Shown: positions 32,787 to 42,506, counted from the first letter of the stretch. The stretch: DNA of 64,000 nucleotides from QHCE01 sp038260095 (GCA_038260095.1 JBBSOC010000003.1:1-64000), one strand, 5' to 3'. Translations and numbers: made by a program. The notes: generated by a model from the sequence alone, not told the origin.

Positions 32787-32854
32787 GATCAGGTTCTCCT
32801 TTACTCAGGTATTTCAGCCGCAAAGGGCCGATTGCTGGGACTGCTAGCGCTGAT

Positions 32855-33094
32855 TTATGCGGCTTTCATCAGCAGCCCGAGACCGATCACACTCGCGGTC
32901 CAAATTAACGCCACGGCAACGGTAAACCGGTCAAGGTTTTTCTCCGCGATCGAGGAACCGGAAAGGTTGGAACCCATACCTCCACCAAACATGCTGGACA
33001 GTCCGCCGCCCTTACCGCGGTGCAGCAAAACGAAGAGCACAACCAAAGCGCTGGACACAATCAGTGTCACAGTGAGCACGGAAACCATGTCCAC
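32855..33094 (-). CDS. secG: SecG, preprotein translocase subunit
   Basis: 79 aa with two membrane helices (VLTVTLIVSSALVVLFVLL; FTVAVALIWTASVIGLGLLM) joined by the conserved KGGGLSSMFGGGM loop. It assists SecYE. In most actinobacteria it stands near tpiA or pgl; here it is next to rbpA with no tpiA in the window, pointing to rearrangement. Confidence 0.95.
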   Translation of the reverse strand: MDMVSVLTVTLIVSSALVVLFVLLHRGKGGGLSSMFGGGMGSNLSGSSIAEKNLDRFTVAVALIWTASVIGLGLLMKAA

Positions 33095-33223
33095 AGAATA
33101 CGTGAGGCCACCGGAGCCGGACGTACCGCTCCCCTACCGGCGTGCTCCCACAGCATGAATCGACGACCTGTTCCTGCCCCTGAAACTCGATAATAGTAGC
33201 TACCAACTCTAAATGTGATAGCT

Positions 33224-33369
33224 GTGGACAAGCTCATTCGCGATGGAGAACTAACCCGGCCAGCAATCCCGGCGGGATAGCCGCGCTCCTCGCGATCGAG
33301 CCCACTCCAGCCAGCAATGACCTAGCCACCGCGGCTATTGTGGAGCAGCTTCGCGAGGATCGAGTGTGA
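33224..33369 (+). pseudogene. Decayed vapB antitoxin
   Basis: Only the C-terminal half of an antitoxin is readable, and in two frames: VDKLIRDGELTRPAI from GTG 33224 (ending in TAG at 33278-33280), then from about 33268 in the next frame PGGIAALLAIEPTPASNDLA followed by TAAIVEQLREDRV and a TGA at 33367-33369. The tail resembles intact VapBs in the window. The DNA-binding N-terminal domain is missing and a frameshift intervenes. The TGA still overlaps the vapC GTG, as in a functional pair. Confidence 0.65.
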
Positions 33370-33776
33370 TCTATTTAGACAGTTCCGCAATCGTTAAACT
33401 CGTCCGCTCCGAAGCCGAGACTAGCGCGCTTCGAGCTTGGTTAGCCAAAAATCCTCAGCCGCTCGTTACTTCCTCGCTAGCTCGCACTGAGGCGGCGAGA
33501 GCGCTCACCCGAAGTGAGCCGACTGCGCTTGGCAAGCTCTCAGCAGTGCTCGCAACTTTTCATCAGAAATCAGTGACTGACGCAATCCTCGATGCTGCTG
33601 CGATGCTCCCGGACCCATACATCCACAGTCTGGATACCATCCATCTCGTGACAGCCGAAGCTCTGGGAACAGCGTTGACTACATTTGTCGCGTACGACAG
33701 GCGGCTTGCCGCACTTGCCCAGAAACGGGGCTTACTTGTGGAATCTCCTGGCATGCAACGCAGCCCAAGTAAGTAG
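33366..33776 (+). CDS. vapC: Orphan VapC-type PIN toxin
   Basis: 136 aa from GTG 33366. Intact PIN domain: MIYLDSSAIVKLVRSE, TEAARALTRSEP, SLDTIHLVTAEAL, TFVAYDRRLAAL. It is the close relative of the VapCs at 6101 and 51010. Its own antitoxin is decayed, so either expression is lost, the toxin is inactive, or a paralogous VapB neutralises it. It converges on dxs. Confidence 0.85.
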   Translation: MIYLDSSAIVKLVRSEAETSALRAWLAKNPQPLVTSSLARTEAARALTRSEPTALGKLSAVLATFHQKSVTDAILDAAAMLPDPYIHSLDTIHLVTAEALGTALTTFVAYDRRLAALAQKRGLLVESPGMQRSPSK

Positions 33777-33784
33777 TAACGAGA

Positions 33785-35764
33785 TTACTGCGCGGACACT
33801 ACGCTGTCGGTCTTAGCCAGCTGCAGCACCCATTCAGTGATGGTGCGAGCAACCTGCTGAGGGGTGAGGCCAAGCTCGGTGAGGATCTGCGCACGGCTTC
33901 CGTGTGGCACAAAGCGAGTAGGTACACCTAGACACCGCACGGGCGTGGTGACCTGCGCATCGGCCAGCTGCTGGGCGATCGCTGTACCCACCCCGCCGCA
34001 ACGTAAGCCATCTTCGGCAGTCACTACCACTCGATACTGCCGTGCCAGCTCAATCAGCTCGGTTGGCGGTGGGATTACCCAGCACGGATCAACCACGGTG
34101 ACGCCGATGCCTTGCTCGCCAGCGCGCTGTGCTGCCTGCACTCCAAGCTCTCCGAATGCACCCACCGCCACGAACAGCACATCGGGCTGTCGATCACGGT
34201 GCAGCACGTCGAGCTGTCCAATTCGATCGACCGCAGGCAACTCCAGCGGAGTGCTCCCCGTGGGAAACCGCAGCATCGTGGGCCCGTCGGTGACCGCGAC
34301 CGCCTCGGCTAGCTGTTCGCGCAGTCGCACGGCATCGCGTGGTGCGGCGATCCGCAACCCCGGTACGGTCGAGCCGATCGCCAGATCCCAGATCCCGTAA
34401 TGGCTAGGCCCATCTGGACCGGTGATCCCCGCGCGATCCAAAACAAAGGTAACCGGGAGCCGATGCAGCCCAACATCAAGCAGTAGTTGATCGTAAGCGC
34501 GATTCAGGAACGTGGCGTACACCGCTACCACTGGATGCATGCCGCCCATAGCCAAACCGGCCGCCGACGTTACAGCGTGCTGCTCGGCGATACCAACGTC
34601 GAATGCGCGCTCAGGATAGGCACGCATCAACTGCTCGATGCCGGTGGGTCCCGCCATCGCGGCGGTGATGCCGACCAAGCTCTCCCGCTTACTCGCGAGG
34701 TTGACTAGCTCCTTAGCAAATACCGATGTCCAGCTCACACCCAAACTGCCGTTGGAAATGGCCTTGCCAGTCTCGGGATCAAACGCCGAGGAGCTGTGCA
34801 GGCAATCTGCCTCATCATATTCGGCGGGCTGATAGCCGTAGCCCTTGCGCGTAATGGCATGCACGATCACCGGATGGCCGTACCCAGCTGCTAGCCGAAG
34901 CGCGGTCTCCATGGCCACTACATCGTGCCCATTGACCGGGCCGACGTATTTTAGACCAAGGTCTTCAAACATCGCTGGGCCAAGTAGGGCATCTTTGAGT
35001 CCTCGCCGAATACCGCGGAGCACATCGCGCACGCTATGTCCGACCAGCGGGGTCCGCAGCAGCGCGCGGTGGATCGCGCTCAATGCCCGCTCGTAGTTAG
35101 GGCTGAGCCGCAACGAGGCTAAATGATCAGCCAAACCACCGATGGTTGGAGAGTAGGAGCGGCCGTTGTCATTCACCACGATGATCACCGGACGGTCAGG
35201 ACCCGCGGCGATGTTATTCAGCGCTTCCCAGCACATTCCCCCGGTAAGCGCGCCGTCACCGACAATCGCAACGACCGCACGGTCGCGCTCCCCCCGCAGC
35301 GCATACGCTTTGGCAAGCCCATCGGCATAGGACAGCGCGGTGGAGGCGTGCGAGTTCTCCACAAGGTCATGGCAAGACTCGGCTCGGCTCGGGTAGCCCG
35401 AGAGCCCGCCGCGGCGGCGCAGTTCCTCGAAGCCGGCTTGGCGCCCCGTAAGCATTTTATGCACGTACGTCTGATGCCCTGTGTCAAAAATGAGTCGATC
35501 CTTGGGTGAGGCGAAGACTCGGTGTAGGGCAAGCGTCAGCTCAACCACGCCCAGATTGGGGCCCAGGTGACCGCCAGTACGGGACAGCTTCTCAATCAAG
35601 AAGTCTCGAATCTGAGCAGCAAGGTTTCCCAGCTGCTGTGCGGGTAGCAGCTTAAGTCGCTCCGGGGTATCCACCTCTGTCAGCAACGGCCAGCTCTGCC
35701 GTTCCGCCGCCGATTCGGAAACTAACGGCTCAGAGGCTAAAGGAGTTGGGAGCTCAGAATGCAT
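33785..35764 (-). CDS. dxs: 1-deoxy-D-xylulose-5-phosphate synthase
   Basis: 659 aa; the first 25-30 residues before LLTEVDTPERLKLL exceed the normal start. ThDP motif GDGALTGGMCWEALNN, RLIFDTGHQTYVHKMLTGR, and EQHAVTSAAGLA with DRAGITGPDGPSHYG. It makes DXP for the MEP isoprenoid pathway. In M. tuberculosis dxs1 lies a few genes from the same APC permease; here it is adjacent. Confidence 0.97.
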   Translation of the reverse strand: MHSELPTPLASEPLVSESAAERQSWPLLTEVDTPERLKLLPAQQLGNLAAQIRDFLIEKLSRTGGHLGPNLGVVELTLALHRVFASPKDRLIFDTGHQTYVHKMLTGRQAGFEELRRRGGLSGYPSRAESCHDLVENSHASTALSYADGLAKAYALRGERDRAVVAIVGDGALTGGMCWEALNNIAAGPDRPVIIVVNDNGRSYSPTIGGLADHLASLRLSPNYERALSAIHRALLRTPLVGHSVRDVLRGIRRGLKDALLGPAMFEDLGLKYVGPVNGHDVVAMETALRLAAGYGHPVIVHAITRKGYGYQPAEYDEADCLHSSSAFDPETGKAISNGSLGVSWTSVFAKELVNLASKRESLVGITAAMAGPTGIEQLMRAYPERAFDVGIAEQHAVTSAAGLAMGGMHPVVAVYATFLNRAYDQLLLDVGLHRLPVTFVLDRAGITGPDGPSHYGIWDLAIGSTVPGLRIAAPRDAVRLREQLAEAVAVTDGPTMLRFPTGSTPLELPAVDRIGQLDVLHRDRQPDVLFVAVGAFGELGVQAAQRAGEQGIGVTVVDPCWVIPPPTELIELARQYRVVVTAEDGLRCGGVGTAIAQQLADAQVTTPVRCLGVPTRFVPHGSRAQILTELGLTPQQVARTITEWVLQLAKTDSVVSAQ

Positions 35765-35788
35765 AACGGTCAGGTTACTACCGAACTC

Positions 35789-37846
35789 CTACGAGCGTAG
35801 GTCAGTCGGCTCCCGCAAACCCCGTCGAACGTCACCAGGGCGCGATCTGCGTTCCTTATTGTCCACCCGATCGGCAAGCTGCGCAGAAGAGCTCAGCTGA
35901 TAGGGCACGCTCGTCACCATAACGCCGGGCTCGAACCGGAGCCGACTTTTAAGCCGAAGGGCGCTCTGGTTATGCAGCAGATTTTCCCACCAGTGACCGA
36001 CCACGTACTCGGGCACGAAAACTGTGACCACATCTCGGGGACTTTCACGACGGATATCCTTGACGTAAGAAACCACGGGGTGAGTAATTTCACGGTACGG
36101 CGAGTCGATCACTGTGAGCGGTATCGGGATCTCACGCTGCGCCCATTCACGCTGCAGTCGCACGGTAGCGGCTTCGTCGACGCTCACCGTGACTGCGCTG
36201 AGAGTGTCGGGCCGAGTCGCACGGGCATAAGCGAGCGCGCGTAACGCTGGCTTATGCAGGGTGGAGACGAGCACGATGGTGTGGTTGCGCGACGGCAGCA
36301 AACCACGCTGCTCTGGCGGAATCAGCTCCGCGGAAACTCGATCATAGTGACGACGGATTCCCAACATGACCAGATAAACCATCGCCATCAGTACCAAGGC
36401 GATCCAGGCGCCTTGGGTGAACTTAGTAATTAGCACCACAACCAGTACGGAACCGGTCATGCTCAGGCCGACCGCGTTGATCGCCTGGCGGCGACGCATG
36501 CTGCGGCGTAGTACCTGATCCCGCTCCATAAACAACAGACGCTGCCAGTGCCGAACCATGCCGAGCTGACTGAGGGTAAAGGAGGTGAAGACACCCACAA
36601 TGTAGAGGTGAATCAGGGCGCTGGGGCTGGCGTCGAACACCACTAGCAGAACCCCGGCTGATACCGCCAGAAACAAAATGCCGTTGGAGAAAGCCAGTCG
36701 GTCCCCGCGGGTATGCAGCTGCCGAGGCAGGTATCGGTCCTGCGCGAGAATGGACCCCAGCACCGGAAAGCCGTTGAACGCGGTGTTGGCGGCCAGCACC
36801 AGGATCAGCGCAGTCGTAATAACCACAAGGTAGTAGGCCAGCGGAAAACCGGAGAACACTGCTTCAGCGAGCTGCGCCATCACGGTCTTCTGCTGATAAC
36901 CTTCGCCGGCGCCAACGAGCTGTCTCGTGGGATCCTCCACGTACCGCAGCCCAGTCTTGCTGGCCAGTAGCAGTATCCCCCCCATCATCGTGCTGGCGAC
37001 TACCCCCAGCAGCAGCAGCGTGGTTGCGGCGTTGCGGCCCTTAGGTTTACGGAAGGCGGGCACACCGTTACTAATCGCTTCGACGCCGGTAAGCGCCGCA
37101 GAGCCCGCAGAGAACGCTCGCAACAGCAAAAACACCAGCGCAACGCCGGTGAAGGAGCCTTCGGCGGCGAGCTTGAAGCTGGCACTTTCGGTGCGCACTT
37201 GATCGCCTAGCAGGAAAATGCGCACCAGTCCGTACCCGATCATCCCCAGCACCGCGATCATGAAGCCATAGGTTGGGATAGCGAATGCGATACCGGATTC
37301 TCGCACCCCACGTAGGTTCATCGCGGCCAGTAGCACTACCACTGCTACCGCTATTACAGCTGGCCGTTCGGCAAGCCAGGGCATCAACGAGCCAAGGTTC
37401 TCCACGCCAGCAGCCACAGAGACGGCTACCGTGAGCACGTAGTCCACAAGCAGCGAACTGGCGACGACCAAGCCGTAGCGCTGCCCCAGATTGGTGGTGA
37501 CAACTTCATAGTTGCCGCCACCTGATGGGTATGCCTGCACATTCTGTCGGTAAGACGTAACCACGGTGAGCAGCACCACCACGACTGCCGCGCCCACCCA
37601 TGGCGAGAGGTGGTAGATGGCCAGACCGGCCACGCTCACAGTCGCCAGGATCTCCGCTGGCGCATAGGCGACGGAGGAGAGCGCGTCGGAGGCGAAGATT
37701 GGCAGCGCGAGGCGTTTGGACAGCAGGGTTTCCCGAAGTCGCTCGGTGCGAAAGGGGCGTCCTAAGAGCAGCCGCTTTATCAGCGTTGCAGATGATGGCA
37801 CGTCTGACACCGTACTGGTGAAGTATCCGGCGGCGGCTGGCGACAC
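35789..37846 (-). CDS. APC-superfamily permease, KimA-like potassium importer
   Basis: 685 aa. About 12 membrane helices in the N-terminal 460 residues (opening SKRLALPIFASDALSSVAYA and YPSGGGNYEVV), then a cytosolic C-terminal domain (NHTIVLVSTLHKPALRALAY). This architecture corresponds to KimA/YdaO-type K+/H+ symporters and to mycobacterial Rv2690c. The divergent TrkA pair 65 bp away supports a potassium role. No c-di-AMP riboswitch fits in that short gap. Substrate is inferred. Confidence 0.85.
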   Translation of the reverse strand: MSPAAAGYFTSTVSDVPSSATLIKRLLLGRPFRTERLRETLLSKRLALPIFASDALSSVAYAPAEILATVSVAGLAIYHLSPWVGAAVVVVLLTVVTSYRQNVQAYPSGGGNYEVVTTNLGQRYGLVVASSLLVDYVLTVAVSVAAGVENLGSLMPWLAERPAVIAVAVVVLLAAMNLRGVRESGIAFAIPTYGFMIAVLGMIGYGLVRIFLLGDQVRTESASFKLAAEGSFTGVALVFLLLRAFSAGSAALTGVEAISNGVPAFRKPKGRNAATTLLLLGVVASTMMGGILLLASKTGLRYVEDPTRQLVGAGEGYQQKTVMAQLAEAVFSGFPLAYYLVVITTALILVLAANTAFNGFPVLGSILAQDRYLPRQLHTRGDRLAFSNGILFLAVSAGVLLVVFDASPSALIHLYIVGVFTSFTLSQLGMVRHWQRLLFMERDQVLRRSMRRRQAINAVGLSMTGSVLVVVLITKFTQGAWIALVLMAMVYLVMLGIRRHYDRVSAELIPPEQRGLLPSRNHTIVLVSTLHKPALRALAYARATRPDTLSAVTVSVDEAATVRLQREWAQREIPIPLTVIDSPYREITHPVVSYVKDIRRESPRDVVTVFVPEYVVGHWWENLLHNQSALRLKSRLRFEPGVMVTSVPYQLSSSAQLADRVDNKERRSRPGDVRRGLREPTDLRS

Positions 37847-37910
37847 TCAGTCCCGCGTCCAATATGGGTAGTTCGCGCCACAGGTACATAGAGCCGTGTA
37901 GCCTGCGCAC

Positions 37911-38591
37911 GTGCATGTGGTGATTCTGGGATGCGGGCGCACTGGCGCCACGCTCGCGTACGACCTACTGCAGCGAAGTCATACCGTGGCGATAATTGAC
38001 CGCGATATCGCTGCGTTTCGGCGGCTGGGCAACGGATTCGAAGGTCGGGTTGTAACTGGCAATGGCTTCGATAAAGGTGTGCTGCTGCAGGCCGGGATCG
38101 AGCAAGCTGAGGCGTTTGCCGCGGTGGCACACGGTGACAATTCCAATATTATCGCCGCCCGAGTAGCTCGGGAAACGTTCGGTGTGTCGCGCGTAATTGC
38201 CCGGATATACGACGCGCGCCGCGCGGAAGTATACGAGCGGCTGGGTATCCCGACGATCGCCACGGTGCGCTGGGCGACGCATCGGATGCTACGCGCGCTC
38301 TGCCCCAGCGAGGACCCGGAGATCTGGCGCGATCCGACCAGCACGGTGGGGCTAATCACCCCGACACTGCATCCAGATTGGGTAGGCCGTCGGCTCGCCG
38401 AATGGGAAATCCAGACCGGGGCACGAGTCGCCTACGTCACCCGGTTCGGTATCGCCACCTTGCCCACCCCATCGATGGTACTGGGTGATGGCGACCAGCT
38501 CGCAGCGCTGGTTACTGATGACATCGCGGACCGAGTCGTTTCCCTCGCGAACAGCTCACCAGTCGAATCCAGCATTTCAAGAGCTCAGTGA
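37911..38591 (+). CDS. TrkA-family potassium regulatory protein (CeoB-like)
   Basis: 226 aa. RCK_N Rossmann domain (MHVVILGCGRTGATLAYDLL; TVAIIDRD) binding NAD(H), then an RCK_C domain. It corresponds to mycobacterial CeoB (Rv2691). The stop overlaps the following trkA gene. It probably gates a K+ channel or the neighbouring permease. Confidence 0.9.
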   Translation: MHVVILGCGRTGATLAYDLLQRSHTVAIIDRDIAAFRRLGNGFEGRVVTGNGFDKGVLLQAGIEQAEAFAAVAHGDNSNIIAARVARETFGVSRVIARIYDARRAEVYERLGIPTIATVRWATHRMLRALCPSEDPEIWRDPTSTVGLITPTLHPDWVGRRLAEWEIQTGARVAYVTRFGIATLPTPSMVLGDGDQLAALVTDDIADRVVSLANSSPVESSISRAQ

Positions 38592-39244
38592 TGCGCATAG
38601 CTATCGCCGGAGCCGGCAACGTAGGACGTTCCATTGCCGGGGAGCTGCTCGACCACGGCCACGAGGTAATGATTCTAGAGCAGAACCTGGCACAGATGCG
38701 GGCGCAGCTGGTACCAGGCGCGCGCTGGGTGCTGGCCGATGCGTGCGAAATGGCCGCGCTAGAGGATGCGCAGCTGGAAACTTACGATGTGATGGTCACC
38801 GCCACCGGGGACGATAAAGCAAATCTCGTGGCGGCGTTTCTGGCCAAGACCGAGTTCGCAATTACCCGGGTGGTCGCCCGAGTAAACCGCGCCGAGAACG
38901 AGTGGTTATTCACACCAGCCTGGGGCGTTGACGTTGCGGTAAGCAAACCGCGGCTACTGGCGGCGCTGGTGGAAGAGGCGGTTAGCGTTGGTGATGTGGT
39001 GCGGCTGATGACACTACGCCGCGGCCAGGCCAACTTGGTGGAGATCACGCTGCGGCCAGATACCAGCTACGCCGGAACCGCGGTACGCGATGTGACGTTG
39101 CCTCGTGACACCACGTTGGTAGCCATTGTGCGGGGTCCGCGCGTGATCACACCGAGCCCAGATGAGCCCTTGGAGCCAAGCGATGAGCTGATGTTCCTGT
39201 GCGCACCAGAGTTCGAGGACGCACTACACGAAGCACTGTCATGA
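38588..39244 (+). CDS. TrkA-family potassium regulatory protein (CeoC-like)
   Basis: 218 aa from GTG/ATG at 38588-38591 overlapping the upstream stop. MRIAIAGAGNVGRSIAGELL is the NAD-binding start; TRVVARVNRAENEWLF and a C-terminal RCK_C (ISYAGTAVRDVTLP-like segment) follow. It corresponds to CeoC (Rv2692). A 7-bp stem tgaggac / gtcctca at 39242-39270 begins in the stop codon and may terminate the operon. Confidence 0.9.
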   Translation: MMRIAIAGAGNVGRSIAGELLDHGHEVMILEQNLAQMRAQLVPGARWVLADACEMAALEDAQLETYDVMVTATGDDKANLVAAFLAKTEFAITRVVARVNRAENEWLFTPAWGVDVAVSKPRLLAALVEEAVSVGDVVRLMTLRRGQANLVEITLRPDTSYAGTAVRDVTLPRDTTLVAIVRGPRVITPSPDEPLEPSDELMFLCAPEFEDALHEALS

Positions 39245-39282
39245 GGACGGTTTCAGGGAAAATGTCCTCAATCCTGCATGAA

Positions 39283-40722
39283 TCACGACGCTTTCGGGGA
39301 AAATTCTGCAAGTAGGGTTTGCAGTTGGTGGTGGAAATCATGCAGCTGAGAGGTGTTCTTCGCCGCTGGATGCGCGGCAAGCTCGGTATCAAGTATGCGT
39401 AGTTGCGCGACTGAGCGCGGAGAGCGCACTGCGGATGGGGCAAGAGCGGGCAGCGCAGTGTGTAGTGCTGTGTCGATGTCGCCCAGCCACATGTGGCTGC
39501 GAGCCAGCCACACCCGGTTGTACAGCGCCTCGCGGGGAAAGTGCACATCATCAAGGGCGCAGCTCGGGGCGAGCAGCCGGGCTGCCTCGACAAGCCGATG
39601 TTGCTGTGGCGCCTTAGTCGCCCTCGCCAACGTCAATAACCCGTGCCCCCGACGAACCTTGCTCTGCGTGGGTCCAAACCAATACATCCAGCTAGGCTGG
39701 CCCTCTACCGCACCCGGCTCCTCTATCAGATCCTGCGCGGTTGCCATATTGGTTTCAAAACCGTAGGCGTTGCCCTCCAGCGCTTCGGTGTGTGCAACCA
39801 AGCCACCCACCAGTGACCGTAGTGCTGGCGGACCGCCCTTGGCCGCCCGTACTGTGGCATCAGCTAGCGCACGAGCTTCCCGGACCTTTCTACAATAGAT
39901 TGCCTGGTGAGTCAGCCTCGCAAGTAGGTAAGCACCGTAAGTGCGGTCCCTAATACTATGTGCAGCGCGCAGCCCAGAGTAGAAATACCGTTGCGCCAGG
40001 CCGTGTTCCTCAGCGTCATAGGCCATCCAGCCCGCGACCTGACACAAAGACATCCACACCCGAAATAGCTTCCCCAACACAGTGCTATCCACAGCGTCAC
40101 CGGATCGAATCTGCTCACCAATGCTAAGGAAGTACTGATGCACGAAACGCAGGTTCTCCAGACTGCCGCCTTCAGTGTCATCAAGCCGACGCATCCGCTC
40201 CACCACCACCGAAGCGATGCTGGTCATAGAGGCAGTGATCATGCGCCCATCACGGGCCCAGTTGCGGTACCGGACCAACTGCAGCGGAGTAGCCGGATGC
40301 TCTAGATAGGATAAGGCTGGCCCGACCAAAGCCTCGCCCCACACCGGAAAGAATGTACGGTGGCTGAAATCAAGCACCGTTTCCCCATGCTCCTGCCAGC
40401 ATTCCAGCGCCCCCACAGTACCCGAATGACACCATGGGCCAGCCATGCCATCAAGCGCCGAAAGCCACAGCTGCGACCGTTTCGCCCGGCCTTTCCACAA
40501 CTCATCCAGTGTGACGGTGCGCCCTAGCTCCTCCGAAAGCACATGTGCGACCACCGTAGGCACCGGATCACGCGGAACACGCTCCTGATTCACCCATTCA
40601 GCCACCGTCGAACGGGATACGTATCCAGCACCAAGTACCTCGTTGAGGCGACGTGCCAGCCGCGACTGTGACCAGCCCAGCTCCTGTAATAACTCAAGCA
40701 ACACCAGGTTTTTGTTGACCAC
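39283..40722 (-). CDS. HTH-TPR transcriptional regulator, paralogue 1
   Basis: 479 aa from GTG 40722, which has GGAGG five bases upstream; the frame is open to 40854 but that start lacks a site and yields unrelated residues. N-terminal helix-turn-helix LGWSQSRLARRLNEV with YVSRSTVAEWVNQERVPR, then a long all-helical region with degenerate TPR-like repeats (GLAQRYFYSGLRAAHSIRD, ARALADATVRAAKGG). This NsdA-like architecture is common in Streptomyces and Pseudonocardiales, where such proteins influence development and antibiotic genes. Ligand unknown. Confidence 0.8.
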   Translation of the reverse strand: MVNKNLVLLELLQELGWSQSRLARRLNEVLGAGYVSRSTVAEWVNQERVPRDPVPTVVAHVLSEELGRTVTLDELWKGRAKRSQLWLSALDGMAGPWCHSGTVGALECWQEHGETVLDFSHRTFFPVWGEALVGPALSYLEHPATPLQLVRYRNWARDGRMITASMTSIASVVVERMRRLDDTEGGSLENLRFVHQYFLSIGEQIRSGDAVDSTVLGKLFRVWMSLCQVAGWMAYDAEEHGLAQRYFYSGLRAAHSIRDRTYGAYLLARLTHQAIYCRKVREARALADATVRAAKGGPPALRSLVGGLVAHTEALEGNAYGFETNMATAQDLIEEPGAVEGQPSWMYWFGPTQSKVRRGHGLLTLARATKAPQQHRLVEAARLLAPSCALDDVHFPREALYNRVWLARSHMWLGDIDTALHTALPALAPSAVRSPRSVAQLRILDTELAAHPAAKNTSQLHDFHHQLQTLLAEFSPKAS

Positions 40723-40907
40723 CAAAACCTCCAACACAGTGCTCTTGCGGTCAGCGCAAAGGCTCAATCGAAAAAATGCACGCAGCCCCAAAGGCACATG
40801 ACAGTCGTCATCTATCAGTCTGACAACCCATACGTTACCGCCACAGGCTGTCAACCGCCGACTCCGGCTCTAAAAATCCACAAGTCGGCGATTAGGGGAT
40901 TGTGGCC

Positions 40908-40939
40908 ACTGAATTCAGGCTATGCTGGCTGAATTCAGT
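40908..40939. promoter_or_regulatory. Perfect 11-bp inverted repeat between the two HTH-TPR genes
   Basis: actgaattcag (40908-40918) and ctgaattcagt (40929-40939) around a 10-bp loop. It is 19 bp past the stop of the upstream paralogue and 185 bp before the start of the next. Terminator of one gene or operator of the other; no U-tract. Confidence 0.5.
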
Positions 40940-40957
40940 CAGTGCTGAGGCGATTCG

Positions 40958-42406
40958 TCAGGCAGCAAGCGCCGGCCGCAGCTGCTTACGCAGCTCGCGG
41001 ACCTCGGGCAGATTTCGATCGCTCCGCAGATTCGCTAAATCCTTATCCAGATCGAACAAAACCTGCCGAGATCTCGGGGATGCCACAGCGGGGACACGGT
41101 CGATAGCAGCTTGAGCAAGGTTCAAGCCTTGATGTAAGTCGCCACGCCTGACATGCACCCGTGCCAGCCATGCGCCAAAAAACACCGCATCCCGAGGGCG
41201 GTCGGGCCCTTGTTGATGCACTTCAGAAGCAAGTAGGCGCTCAGCTTCAGCGAGCCGTGCTTTAGCTTGCTGCGGTCGCGCCAGCGTCATCAGCAACATG
41301 CTGTGACCCTGGTAGGTATCAGCCGCGGTTGGATCAAGCCAGTACAGGTACTCCGGACCTCCCCCCGCGCGTTGAGCCTGCTCGAATAACCGGCGCACCT
41401 GGGCTGAGGCCGTCTGAAAACCGTATAAGTCGCCTACTGCCGCATGTGCGTGTGCCACCCGAGTCATCGCAACGGTCTGCACCAGCGGATGCGCCTTAGC
41501 GGCGGCGCGAACCGAGGCATCAGCGAGGTCTCGGGCCTCGGTGAGTTGCTGTCGGTGAGTCGCTTGGTAGGACATAAAGGATAAAATATGCGCGCCCAAA
41601 CCATGATCACCAACATTATGTGCTGCTTGTAATCCAGTTCGAAAATAGAGTTGTGCAAGTCCGTGACGCTCTGCATCAAAAGCCATCCAGCCCGCGATTT
41701 GCGATAGCTTCGCCAGCACTTCCAGTAGAGTCCGAGCGATTCCAGGATCAGTAAAAGAACCCGCATCGAGGTACTGCATGACCGTCTCTATCGCACCGCC
41801 AATCTGGCGAAGGTTCTCCGCACTGCCACCTGCGATGTCGTCCATGCGACGGAACGCGCCAATTAAAGAGTGAAAATACTCCAATGACGCCGAAGATACC
41901 TTGGGTGAAGAGAAATCCGATGCTCCCAACACCTGCTCGAACATCCCCCTAGCAGGCACGTCTTTTACGTGATTTACGTACTGCCACGCCGGCGCGGTTA
42001 ACGCCACACCCGATAACGCCATAAAACTGCGGCGATCTCCCTCGAACACCGTGCCTCCACTTGGCAGCCAACTATTGATCAGTGCTTTCGTGCCCTGTAG
42101 ATCCCATGACACTTGGGTGCCGGCATCAGCAGGCAACCAGTCAGAAGAACTCGCAGCCCTAGGCCACAACTGCTTTACCGCTACAACCCGGCCAGCCGCC
42201 TGAGACAACACGTAGGCAATCACTGTGGGTAGTGGCGGACGCGGCACTCGCGACATATTCACCCACTCCGACGCAGTCGTCCGAGACACATACCCCGCAC
42301 CCACTTCGCGATTCACCTCATGAGCAAGACGTGAAATAGACCACCCAACTTGGTCCAACAGCCCGGAGAGCTCATCATGATGTCCACCACGACAACCAAC
42401 CATCAC
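40958..42406 (-). CDS. HTH-TPR transcriptional regulator, paralogue 2
   Basis: 482 aa. Same architecture as its neighbour: HTH with VGWSISRLAHEVNREVGAG and YVSRTTASEWVNMSRVPR, then helical TPR-like repeats (GLAQLYFRTGLQAAHNVGD; ARDLADASVRAAAKA). Clear tandem duplication followed by divergence. The start is ATG 42406 or the adjacent Met2. An inverted repeat 73-100 bp upstream may be its operator. Confidence 0.8.
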   Translation of the reverse strand: MMVGCRGGHHDELSGLLDQVGWSISRLAHEVNREVGAGYVSRTTASEWVNMSRVPRPPLPTVIAYVLSQAAGRVVAVKQLWPRAASSSDWLPADAGTQVSWDLQGTKALINSWLPSGGTVFEGDRRSFMALSGVALTAPAWQYVNHVKDVPARGMFEQVLGASDFSSPKVSSASLEYFHSLIGAFRRMDDIAGGSAENLRQIGGAIETVMQYLDAGSFTDPGIARTLLEVLAKLSQIAGWMAFDAERHGLAQLYFRTGLQAAHNVGDHGLGAHILSFMSYQATHRQQLTEARDLADASVRAAAKAHPLVQTVAMTRVAHAHAAVGDLYGFQTASAQVRRLFEQAQRAGGGPEYLYWLDPTAADTYQGHSMLLMTLARPQQAKARLAEAERLLASEVHQQGPDRPRDAVFFGAWLARVHVRRGDLHQGLNLAQAAIDRVPAVASPRSRQVLFDLDKDLANLRSDRNLPEVRELRKQLRPALAA

Positions 42407-42478
42407 ACCACCACCTAGGCATCACCGGACTACACGGTGATACTAGCCCGCCACTAGATCCGCACATAGGAAATGCCA

Positions 42479-42506
42479 CAAAATTGTATATACACAAGCA
42501 ATTTTG
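42479..42506. promoter_or_regulatory. Inverted repeat upstream of HTH-TPR paralogue 2
   Basis: caaaattg (42479-42486) and caattttg (42499-42506), extended outward by tgcca/tggca with a 2-bp interruption. Located in the 170-bp gap between DUF3159 and the regulator; AT-rich tgtatatac lies in the loop. Operator or weak terminator. Confidence 0.4.

Noticed and set aside
37847..37910. c-di-AMP (ydaO) riboswitch for the KimA-like permease
   Set aside because: The intergenic space is 64 bp, too short for the aptamer, and no matching motifs were seen.
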